A stretch of 64,000 bases of DNA. It comes from Chenopodium formosanum. Taxonomy: Eukaryota > Streptophyta > Magnoliopsida > Caryophyllales > Amaranthaceae. The notes under the pieces are model-generated. The model was given only the letters and a program-made list of their open reading frames with translations, had not been told where the DNA came from and ran no database searches. Positions 45,430 through 55,109 of the stretch are shown here, piece after piece. A program made the translations under genes and the position numbers. Location: NCBI GenBank assembly GCA_024500155.1, contig CM044877.1, forward strand, positions 29,573,001 to 29,637,000. The letters are read 5' to 3'. Positions within the stretch are counted from its first letter, which is position 1. Every line of letters starts with the position of its first letter.

Positions 45430-45616
45430 CCATCAAATCATGCAATTTTTGTCTCAAATTTCTCACAAACACACATACATACAAATACAAGTAAAATCAT
45501 GGAAAGAATTTCAACATAAAACCTCAAAATCAAAAATCCCCAAATTGATTTTTAAGGGTTTTTCATGAAATTACTTATTTGAAGCAAATTTGAGACACAA
45601 ATTAAGAAGAACTTAC

Positions 45617-46556
45617 ATAGATCCTTTTAGAGGTTCGAATATGAGGAGTATGGCAAAAATTTGGAGTAAATTCGGTGGAAAATTGAGCAACAAAAGCTCG
45701 AAAAAACTCCGGCAACCCAGCAGATCGCCGCGACACGGTCAGATAACGCCATGACACGGTGAGTCTGTCCCGTGTCACGGTGAGCCTGAGAAGACACGGA
45801 GCTCCGGCGACTCCGAAGGCAACTTCAGGCGAAGCAACAACAGTAGCAGCAAGTTGCAGAAAAAAATAAAAAATAAAAAATAAAAAAAAAAAGAGAAGAA
45901 GCAAACCGCCGTGACACGGTGGTGAACGCCGGTCGACGGGAAATAACTCCGAGCACCGGTGAGAAGCAGCCGAGACACGGAAAACCGAGCAAAAGGAAAA
46001 AAAAAATTGAGCTTTTGGGTGAAAATCGGACGAGAAAGAGGATGAGCCAAAATGAGAAAAATGTTTGACATTTAAAACATAAAAATCCCGTGCAACGAAC
46101 GTCGTTCCCACGTAACGGTCAGATTTTGTGTGGTGCACAAGCTTTGACTGGTCAAGATGCCATTTGACCGTTTTTTTAGCCACTAGATTCCCGCGCCACA
46201 TGACCCCCTTGCGGCGTCACGGGAAGCAGCTCCGCGTGACGGGGGACCCTTGCCGTGTCACGGGAATGTTTTGTGACACGGTGGTTTTGTACAGTTATTT
46301 GCGAATATTCCTGACATTTTGACTAAGGTTGCACGATTTTTTTGTAAATTGGACAGTTATTTTTCGCTGGAATTACGCGGAAAATTGTAATTGATACTTA
46401 AAGGGGACTAAAATTACAATTTTACCCCTAGAAAGCATCAAAGTCTATTTTTCGGCATTTTAAGCACCTAATATGGTCGGATAATTGACGGTGTGAATCA
46501 TCTGCGGCCTACGTTCGGGGATAATCGAACCATCATACACTTACAAATTTAAGCAA
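45617..46556 (-). promoter_or_regulatory. Probable promoter and 5' leader of antisense gene 1, with dyad cluster
   Basis: Lies upstream of the predicted donor at 45616. Dyad words occur from 45726 to 46285, with exact CCGTG-N-CACGG at 45770-45780, 45909-45919 and 46253-46263 and many one- or two-base variants. TatH has the same at 63310-63535 and 63680-63850. A 200-codon minus-strand frame here (46201-45602) is low-complexity and I do not call it a gene. At 46504-46530 sits one copy of the hairpin unit that is an array in Tat2. Confidence 0.5.
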
Positions 46557-46990
46557 TCGTCGGCTTTCCTCAGGCTTGGAAAGCGTTATCAGTGGATTTT
46601 TTTTCAAGTATAGAAAACCGCCAAGTCGGCTTTCCTCAAGCTTGGAAAGCATTATCGGTGGATTTTTATTCAAGTATAGAATACCGCCAAGTCGGCTTTC
46701 CTCAGGCATGGAAAGCGTTATCGGTGGATTTTTCTTCAAGTATAGGAAAAAATGCTAAATTCCTTTGTCGGCTTTCCTCAAGCATGGAAGGCATTATCGG
46801 TGGAATTCTTCAAGCATAGAATGACACCGAATTCATACATCGACTTTCCTCAAGCATGGAAAGTGTCATCCGGTAGGTTTCTTCAAGCTTAGAAAGCTAC
46901 CAAGCTCTTCAGTCGGCTTTCCTCAAGCATGGAAAGCGTTTCAGCAAATGTCACTCGGTTGATTCCTTCAAGCTTAGGAAGCTGCCAAAT
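46557..46990 (+). repeat. Tat1 tandem hairpin array (six double-hairpin units)
   Basis: Six units of 66-76 bp begin at about 46561, 46628, 46694, 46770, 46841 and 46915. Each unit has two potential hairpins. The first is GCTTTCC, an 8-nt loop TCAAGCAT or near, then GGAAAGC. The second is GGTGG, A, TTTCT, a similar 8-nt loop, AGAAA, A, CCGCC. Changes in stems are mostly paired: ACTTTCC/GGAAAGT (unit 5), TTCCT/AGGAA (unit 6), ATTCT/AGAAT (unit 4) and GGTAG/CTACC (unit 5). This supports structure in RNA or single-stranded DNA. The same array with four units is in Tat2 at 54606-54915. Confidence 0.75.
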
Positions 46991-47198
46991 TCGTTTGTCA
47001 CCAATACACTGGTGCCAGATACGTATTCTATCCCTTTACTCTTTTATCTGTGGAATTAACATTTTTCTGCAGGTATAGACGTATACAGAGTGATTTATGA
47101 TCGCAGAACGTCTTAAATCATTCACCGTCCCTATTGGCTACTTTAACTATCGTTTTCGAAACTGACGTTTCTACAAACTCAGTCAAAGTGGGGGCTTC
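46991..47198 (+). other. Tat1 3' end with stem-loops and polypurine tract
   Basis: A CACCA/TGGTG hairpin is near 47001-47016. A stem of about 10 bp, GAGTGATTTA with TAAATCATTC, is at 47088-47123 and has a perfect 11-bp version in Tat2. The purine tract AAAGTGGGGG is at 47185-47194, before the LTR. Confidence 0.7.
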
Positions 47199-48822
47199 TT
47201 TAGACACCTAAAAATGTCTCCCCAAAACCAAACCCGATGATGAACAACCTTTCACCGCCACTATTTGTCAGGTTCAGTATTTAATCCCGAGAGTGCTTAA
47301 AAAAATTGTATATGATTAAATTCATATTTTTGAACAGTCCATGGATAAGTCTTGATGTTTGGTAAAAGCATAGTTTCAATTTCAACCCAAACATATTTTT
47401 TAATTTTAGCCCAAACCTTTTTATTTTAATGTTTTATTATTTATTTTTGGCCCAAACCTTTTATTTATTTTTATTTAATTATTTTCCTATTTTAGCCCAA
47501 ATAATAATAAGTTAGAATAGGCCCGAAATTATCAATCGGCACTTAAAGTGCCGAATGAAATTAGGGTTAAAAATGTATTTAGACGGAAAAACAGGCTAGA
47601 AATTCCCACGCCACGGCAGGTACCCAACGTCGTTTGATGGTGGGATTTCCCGTGACACGGGAAGTTTGCCGTGACACGGGGCATTCCGTGTCTTTTCCGC
47701 GTAAACCCTTAACGCGTTTTCTATCCCGTTTTCTGAAAATTTTCCGCGTCACACTAAAAATGTAACGTGACACGGGAAATTGTGCCGTCTGATGGTGGGA
47801 CTTTCCGTGTCACGGTACAGTTTGTCGTGTCACGGGATACTTTTTTAGGGTTTTTATCATTTAAGGGTTCCGTGTGCTCCCTCAGCACATTTTCCCTATA
47901 AATACCCCCTCATTTCTGATTTACGGGGCACCAATTAATTCTCTGATTTATTTTTCTCTCTTCTATGCTTTAGCCTAAACACTAGCTTACCCTTCTTATT
48001 TCAAAATTCCTTCTTCAAGTTCTCAAAGGAGTCCATACTTCACTCGTGGTTCCATCCTTAAGCCAAGGCGTGAAAGGTAGAACTGTTTGAGGGTTTGGCG
48101 CTAAATCAACCTTACTTTATTTAATTTAATTTAATTATTGTTTTATTATTTCTTTGAAGTTACTAACTCGTTTATTTTTTTGTAGTTGCAAACAAACAAA
48201 ATCAAAGTAAGGATCATGTTCCTTTTATTTCTATTATTTTTCTAACGATTTTATGTTGTTGGAATTGTGATTAAATTGCTTCCAGTATTAATGTTTATTC
48301 TATTATTATTTGTTGATCACCATATTGCATGTTTAAAGAGAATATGTAATTGAAAATCACGCCTAATAAGATAATTTGGACAACCGGTTTAGGTTCCTTT
48401 TTAATCTTGTTGTTTAATCAAGTGATCACTAATATTTTAGAATAATGTGTGCATTAATATTCAACCAATTTAGTTAAATAATAGTTTGGAGCGAATTGAA
48501 TATTTTGTTTGTATGCCTTTGAGATCACAGGAATTCTTTTCACTATAAAAATCGAGTAGAGGCCAATACGGGAGAATGTGACTCCGTGACTCACTTCGTA
48601 CCATCATCCCCGACCCTCCTTTCGTGGTTCCGAACCATATGGAGTTAGTAATCTCATGGATTATGAATGGGGTGTAACCTTCACGGGTCAATCGTTGTCC
48701 CTTATCGTGGTTGCCTTTTATGATCCGTGAACGGTTTATAAGTTCCTTAAAAACTTGTTGGCGGCTCCCTACTTTCCTTGTCCCTAATCGTATTATGTCA
48801 ATTCCCACTTCCTATGAGTGCG
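47199..48822 (+). repeat. 3' LTR of Tat1, left part
   Basis: Copy of 27899-29550, with the initial TG worn to TT. The dyad cluster is at 47605-47840 and TATAAATA at 47897-47904. It is interrupted after GAGTGCG (48822) by Tat2. The final 58 bp are at 57117-57174. Confidence 0.9.
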
Positions 48823-50809
48823 TGTAGACACCTAAAAATGTCTCCCCAAAACCAAACCCGATGACGAACACCTTTCACCGCCATTATTGGTCGGGTTGAG
48901 TATTTATTCTTAGAGTGCGCTTAAAACCATATTTCCATTTCATAAACCAACCCAATTTCTAGCCCATTTCCCCAAACCATAACTTATTTTCTACTTTTCG
49001 TGCCTTTAAACCCAAAATAGTACATTTCGTGTCTTTTTAAATCATTCATTTCTCGTCCATTTTATAAAAACATTTATTTCAGTTTGTTTTTGCTCTATAT
49101 TTTGGGTCCAATGATTGAATAGTTGGATGGGTCCTTAAAATATCTTTCCAACGATATATTATAAGCCTAAATCCGAGTTATAAAGAATAAGTTATGGCCA
49201 AAATATTAAGCCGAGCCCAAACCGAACCTAAGCCCACCTTACCTACGACCCAATGATCATGTGGAGGGTCCAAATGATTTAATCCAAATCCTAAACCAAT
49301 TAGGATTAATTAGAAGCTTCTATAAGTTTCTAAAAGATCTTAATTATCCGTTTTGAAAAGATAAGATTAAAGAGTTTGAAATTGAAAAAAACTTTTCTTT
49401 TTGAAAATCCTATTTCTATCCGAATTGAAAGACGTTCAAAGATAGACAGATATTATTTTAAAGCCTCATAGTTTTTATCAAAATTTTAAATATGTTTGGA
49501 TAGCCCTTGAAATTATCTTTCCAATGATATATTATAATATCAATTCCGAGCTATAACGGAAAAAAGATATGAATAAGATATCAAACTCTATCCAAACTGA
49601 CACCGTCTCACTATTTCAGCTATATTTTTTGTTCTACAAAATATTTTAATATGATTCTAAATGTGTTAGAAAGTAGACTTCAAGATCTTTCCAACGATAT
49701 CTTATTCATCTTATTCTGATTTCTGGATCAAAAGATATGATAAAAACAAAAACCGCAAAAACTGTTGCCTATCGAGTTTTATTCCGATTTAATTCGGATC
49801 TTATCTTGTTTTTTCGACCTCTCTTTTTTCTCTATAAATAGAGTTCATATCACCCCTTTTCCAATCATCAGCAATATTGATCATAAAATAATTTTCTTCT
49901 CTCTCTTTAGCCTAAACACTAGCCACCCTATTCTCTCACCATTCTTCCCTTAAGCACTCCAAGGAGTCCATACTTAACCCGAGGTTCCATCCTTAAACCA
50001 AGGCGTGAAAGGTATAATTAACTGAGGGTTTGGACCAAATCAAATCTATATTTATTTAATTTAATTTTTATTTGCTTTATATTTTTTTATTGAAGTTACT
50101 AACAGTTTATTCACTTAATTACTCTTATTTTATTCTTGTTGCTAGTATCATGATTAGGTTATTTTATTATTTGATTTGACTAACGCTATTATTGTTAAAT
50201 TTCTTCCAATATTAATGTTTATTCTATTGTTATTATGATCACCGTATTGCATGTTAAAGGGAATATGTAATTGAAAATCAGGCCTAATAAGATAATTTGG
50301 ACAACCGGTTTAGGTTCTTTTTTAATCTTGTTATTAAATCAAGTGATCACAGTATTTTAGAATTATGTGTTGGATTAATATTCAACCAATTTAGCTTAAT
50401 AATAGTTTGGAGCAAATTGAATATTTTTTTTGTATGCCTTTGAGATCGCAGGAATCATTTTTCACTATAAGAATCGAGTAGAGGCCAATACAGGCGAATG
50501 TGACTCCATGACTCACTTCGTACCATCATCCCTGATCCTCCTTTCGCGGTTCCGAACCATATGGAGTTAGTAATATCATGGATTATGAATGGGGTGTAAC
50601 CTTCACGGGTCAATCGTTGTTGCCTTCGTTCTCCCTTATCGTGGTTGCCTTTTTATGATCCGTGAACGGTTTACAAGTTCCTTAAAAACTTATTGGTGGC
50701 TCCCTACTTTCCTTGTCCCTAATTGTATTATGTCAATTCACACTTCCTAAGAGTGCCAAGCATATTCACACATGCTTTTAACGTAGGCGCACTTTGAACG
50801 ACGCCTACA
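48823..50809 (+). repeat. 5' LTR of Tat2
   Basis: 1987 bp, TGTAGACACC to CGCCTACA. The first 100 bp and everything from just after the TATA box (TATAAATA, 49833-49840) resemble Tat1. The U3 middle does not. Instead it has three spaced copies of a TCTTTCCAANGATAT segment, near 49144, 49516 and 49686. Confidence 0.92.
49833..49840 (+). promoter_or_regulatory. TATA box of Tat2 5' LTR
   Basis: TATAAATA in TCTCTATAAATAGAG, at the point where similarity to the Tat1 LTR resumes. The copy in the 3' LTR is at 56092-56099. Confidence 0.7.
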
Positions 50810-50812
50810 ATT

Positions 50813-50830
50813 TGGCGACTCCACTGGGGA
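50813..50830 (+). other. Primer binding site of Tat2
   Basis: TGGCGACTCCACTGGGGA, identical to the Tat1 site, three bases after the LTR. Confidence 0.88.
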
Positions 50831-51599
50831 GGATTCTTGGTTATTTATCGATTTGAGTGATCGGTATTTAATTAAGATGAGTGGATGAGACTTGAAAGAT
50901 TCTTGAATTGTATTCCTGCGATTTAATTAGCATTGTCACATATGCATATGATTTTTTTTAGGTTACCTATTTTGCCACAATAGTACGTGTTCTACGTTTG
51001 TGGCTAGTCCGGGGAATTTATGCTCTATCAACCCGAAAACGCTCATGGCAATAAGGGTTCATCCGAGTTTTTTTAAATCCACCCAAACCATGGAGTCGAG
51101 TTCGATTTCATCACGAACTCGCGGAGCCACCCGTTGGCATACACCCTCAAGGGAGGCTGCCTTGCTAACGCGTCCAAACTCTTAACCATGGTACCCTTTG
51201 ACACCTAAAAGCTTGACAATAGTCGAACATAGAACTTGACTTTAGGTTGCGAACTTCATTGCATCATGAGTGACAATATGCTTATGTGCATTTTTTTATT
51301 GACTTTTTTTTTCTCTTATCAAACCCTTTTTTTTTATTATTATTAGAGTCGAGTCATAATTTTTTTTTTTGAATTTTTGAGTCACCCGGATTTTTATTCC
51401 CGTATACTACACAAGAGTCAACTTGTTTTGGTCATAACTGGAGTTCTAGAGAGAGTTACATGTCGTGTAACCTATGGATCTGTAGCCCCAAGTTTTATCT
51501 TTCATTTGGAATTGGTTTCGTCCCAATAAGAGTCACAGATAAAAAGTTTTATTCTATATACTACAGCCTGTCTAGTTTAGGTGTCTTTTTAGCGTTACC

Positions 51600-51630
<31 letters not shown>

Positions 51631-53559
51631 AATTCGTGTCAAGCTAGTCTTAGCCAAGTCCTTTAATCCGTGTCAACTCATATAACATAGTATTATAGAT
51701 TTTTATTTTTATTTATTTATTTATTTATTTTTTATACCCTAGAGTCCTAACTCTTCTAGAATTCTAGTCCTCTTCCTAGTTTCTTGTGATCGATTTTTGT
51801 GCTAACCTTAACATGTGTTCTTTGTCTTTGATTGTGGTTGATCTTATTTATGACTAACGATTGCCAATGGACCGTTTTCACCTAGTAAATAGCATAAACA
51901 TCAAAAATGGACAAAATTAATCAAGTTAGTTTGTCTTTTAGTCTTCCGTGCTATTTGGTCATTAGGTCCTTTGTTTTTCACAACGTCCTCATATCTAGCC
52001 ATGCGATCATACCACGAGTCTTAATATACTCACCTAATCACACATGTTGAGTCATTGCACACACTTTGTCTTCGAGTAATGCACTATATTGTTTATGATC
52101 GTATAGTAGGACCATGCATGCATCGTTTTCCATCGTAATAGGAATGAGTGGAGTATTTCTCATCAGTTTTCAAAATCGTTTCATACACTCTTCCTTTTCA
52201 ATCCGAGTATTGAGTGAATGCATTAAGTGAGTTCTTCTTTACACAATATTTGAGTCTAAAATTACTAGGCAATAGTTGGAAGAATAAGGGGAAGGGGGAA
52301 CGTCTCTCCTTTCTTCTTTCCTTCCAATCAAAGAATCAACAACAAGAAACTTTTTTCCTCAGCAGGCGGAATGAAGTAACTCATAAACAGCCATGAACAC
52401 AAAGCACGATTCAAGATTCTCACCAAGATTTCATGTTTTCTTCTTCTTTTGTTTCAAACCGTTCCCCCTAAAAAGTCTAGCATAGGTTCTCCTTATCCAT
52501 GTGTCTATGCGTCACATTTCTTACCTTCTTCATAAATGAGCTTCTCTTTCTTACATTCGATCATGTGATTAAAAGAAAAAAAATCAATTATCGAACTAAA
52601 CACAAGGTACACCAATGATTTCAGGCACCTTTGCAACCCTGTCATTCCCTGTTAACCGTTCAATCACATTCCATTTCTTCATCAACCACTTTGAGCCTCG
52701 TCTAACGTTTGGCCTTCATTTCTTCAGCCCACATTCACTTAACCCTTGGATTGGAATATGTGTAATTGTATAACATTCAAAAAGCAAGAAAAAAAAAAAA
52801 CAGCAAAGCAACAACAAAACAATGTCTAAGGTCAAGTGTTCCAATGTCTTTGATATGAACACGTCTCAAATTGCGTCTCTCATCGAGTGCTTGGTACAAT
52901 GCCTGAGAAACATGAATGCTAAGTGAGTGATTGACCGCATGATCTGAGATTGCCTACATTGATTCAAAAGAATGAAAAAAAAAACGAAAAGCCAAAAAAA
53001 AAAAAAAAATAAAGAAAATAAACTTGCAAAGTCCAAATTTTCAAATACACAATTACACATCTTGGGGGCTTCTCTCGGGTCTTGAGCCTTTTACCCCTTT
53101 CTTCCTTAAACCTTCAGCTTAACCACATTACAACCCTTAAAAGACCTCTTTGAGGTGTACACACACTTGTGCAAAGTTCGGTTAGAGCTACGTTCGGCCT
53201 GATTCTTAACGGATACGTAGGCAACCTCACATCGAGGTGCGACCACATTCATATTCATATCTTTGCATGATCGAGTAAAAGAATATCCAATACTTATCCC
53301 TATATCCCTACCCATTTAGAGCTAGACTTGGGGGCTTGAACCTACATCATTTAGCCTACCTAGCCTAAAGAGTCATCATCTTTGACTCTTCTCACATCTC
53401 TTTCCATCGCCATAACCCTTGCAGCCAGCCTTAGTATCACATTCACACACTTCACTCACACATCCATATCCATATCAATCATCCTTCTTTTTAAGAGCCC
53501 TTTATCATGAAATCTTGTTTCAACACTGTGCATGTTTCATCATATTTAAAGACAACATT
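50831..53559 (+). other. Tat2 leader and non-coding interior
   Basis: 50831-51260 matches the Tat1 leader, including the stem CGAGTTCG/CGAACTCG at 51097-51121 and a short frame at 51000-51185 that I do not regard as a gene. 51260-53100 has no credible frame and no match elsewhere in the window. At about 51599-51632 a run of T is followed directly by a run of A. 53180-53260 matches the Tat1 segment after pol (GGATACGTAGGCAACCTC), which places the deletion of gag-pol to its left. Confidence 0.65.
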
Positions 53560-53885
53560 TATTAGAAGAAACATTGTATACTTGCTTAGCTTCCTGACCT
53601 GAGCATTATTCATTATTTCATGCATTGCATAATCTACTAAGAAACATTTATATATCAATGATTTTTAATCATACAAAGCATATTGTGCTTAGCTCCTTGA
53701 CCTAAGCAACGTTCATTTTGCAATAATCACTTCATCTGTATACGTGCTTAGCTTCCAGACCTAAGTGACGTTAAAGGTCGTTTCTTTACACCATATATGA
53801 TGCTTAGCTCCATGACTTAAGTTCATTCATCTATCGTGTCACATGATGTAATTGTCCTTAGCCTTCTGGCCTAAGAACATGCATC
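53560..53885 (+). repeat. Tat2 hairpin array A (five GCTTAG/CTAAGC units)
   Basis: Units near 53584, 53688, 53745, 53801 and 53854 have stem GCTTAG, a 9-nt loop such as CTCCTTGAC, then CTAAGC. The best unit has TGCTTAG/CTAAGCA. Others have wobble pairs (CTGAGC, CTAAGT). The fifth replaces the outer pair but keeps CTTAG/CTAAG. Confidence 0.6.
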
Positions 53886-54287
53886 ATGCATACATTATTT
53901 TCAGGACAAGCAATTCAATCCATACGATTCGTTTCGTCTTGCTCAAAGAGGAAATTCAAAACTTTTTCCCTTTTTCGTTATATTATTTTGGGGAAGTTCA
54001 AAAACTTTTCAAAATTTTCTCATCGAGGGAAGTTCGAAAATAAAAGTTCAGTTTTCACATCTTTCTTTTTCGGAAGAAAGTTGGTACCCTCCACTCATGA
54101 CAAAAATTGACGAAATTTTTTTGCTTTTGCATCTTCGTTTGCTTGTGTCTGCACACACACATATACACACACACACACACTCACAAGTTATACACATGTC
54201 ATGTCACATTAAGTCAAACATGGTCAAGTCAGTGGTTAAGTCAATCACAATATATACGAGTCCATTGGCAAATTTGTTTTTTTGTAG
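53886..54287 (+). other. Tat2 spacer with AC microsatellite
   Basis: Contains the GAAAGTTGGTACCCTCCACTCATG block and an AC-rich run at 54153-54182. No gene is supported: the 233-codon frame from 54097 exists because the 32-bp repeats lack stops in each frame. Confidence 0.5.
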
Positions 54288-54552
54288 GTCTCATCTACAA
54301 CCCACGTTCGGGGACAAGATAACCAACTACAACTCAGGTCCGGGGACAAGCGGACCATCTACAGCCCACGTCCAGGGACAAGCGGACCATCTACAGCCCA
54401 CGTCCGGGGACAAGCGAACCATCTACAACCCAAGTTCGGGGACAAGCAACCCATTTACAACCCACGTTCGGGGACAAGAGAACCAACTATACACCACGTA
54501 CGGGGACAAGCGGACCATATACAGCCCATGTTCGGGGACAATCGAACCACCA
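54288..54552 (+). repeat. Tat2 hairpin array B (eight 32-bp units)
   Basis: Units follow the pattern CTACAACCCAC, GTTCG, GGGACAAG, CGAAC, CAT. In most, a short stem encloses the 8-nt loop GGGACAAG. Stem pairs vary together: GTTCG/CGAAC in some units, GTCCG/CGGAC in others. One unit is extended to GGTCCG/CGGACC. Tat1 keeps a single unit at 46504-46530. Confidence 0.7.
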
Positions 54553-54605
54553 TCATTTCATGCCGCAAGGTTCTCGATACACAGAGACTTGCAATCTCAT
54601 CATCT

Positions 54606-54915
54606 GTCGACTTTCCTCAAGCATGGAAAGTATTATCCGGTGGATTTCTTCAAGCATAGAAAACCGCCAAATTCCTTTGTCGGCTTTCCTCAAGCATGGA
54701 AAGCATTACCGGTGGATTTGTTCAAGCATAGAAAAACGCCAAAATCATATGTCGACTTTCCTCAAGCATGGAAAGAGTCATCCGGTAGGTTTCTTTAGGC
54801 TTAGAAAGCTACCAAACTCATATGTCGGCTTAACTCAAGCATGGAAAGCAGTTCAACAAACGTCATCCGGTGGATTCCTTCAAGCATAGGAAAATACCAA
54901 ACTCATTTGTCACCG
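54606..54915 (+). repeat. Tat2 hairpin array C (four double-hairpin units)
   Basis: Same unit as the Tat1 array at 46557-46990, starting near 54608, 54681, 54752 and 54826. Units 1 and 2 have ACTTTCC/GGAAAGT and GCTTTCC/GGAAAGC, a paired change. The second hairpins have GGTGG/CCGCC (unit 1), GGTAG/CTACC (unit 3) and TTCCT/AGGAA (unit 4). Confidence 0.75.
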
Positions 54916-55109
54916 ATACACTGGTGTCAGATAAGCGTTCTATCCCTTTACTCTTTTATCTGTGGAATTAACATTTTCTGTAGGTATCGGCGTATAAAGA
55001 ATGATTTAGGATCGCAGAACGTCTTAAATCATTCTCCGTCCCTATCGACTACTTTGACTATCATTTTCGAAACTAACGTTTCTACAAACTCAGTCAAAGT
55101 GGGGGCTTC
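54916..55109 (+). other. Tat2 3' end with stem-loops and polypurine tract
   Basis: CACCG/TGGTG hairpin near 54911-54926. A perfect 11-bp stem AGAATGATTTA/TAAATCATTCT with a 16-nt loop at 54998-55035. Purine tract AAAGTGGGGG at 55096-55105. Confidence 0.75.

Larger units (their letters stand above)
42605..45616 (-). other. Predicted 5' untranslated intron of antisense gene 1
   Basis: A strong donor ATGTAAGT (GT at 45616-45615) and an acceptor AACAG (AG at 42606-42605) just before the ATG. TatH keeps both: donor at 63199, acceptor at 62585. Without the solo LTR and its duplicated target the Tat1 intron is 600 bp, against 615 bp in TatH. The sequence outside the LTR is AT-rich with no gene. Confidence 0.55.

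Noticed and set aside
45602..46201. Minus-strand frame of about 200 codons
   Set aside because: Rich in Phe runs from an A/T tract and in translated dyad words. It overlaps the predicted promoter and leader of antisense gene 1, and I see no matching frame in TatH.
51000..51185. Short leader peptide in Tat2
   Set aside because: 61 codons in a leader whose Tat1 counterpart has small indels. No evidence for coding.
54288..54552. CRISPR-like regular repeat
   Set aside because: Units are directly abutting with no spacers, and the context is a plant retrotransposon.
54097..54798. Plus-strand frame of 233 codons in Tat2
   Set aside because: The 32-bp unit shifts frame at each copy and has no stop in any frame. 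The paired stem changes point to structure, not protein.
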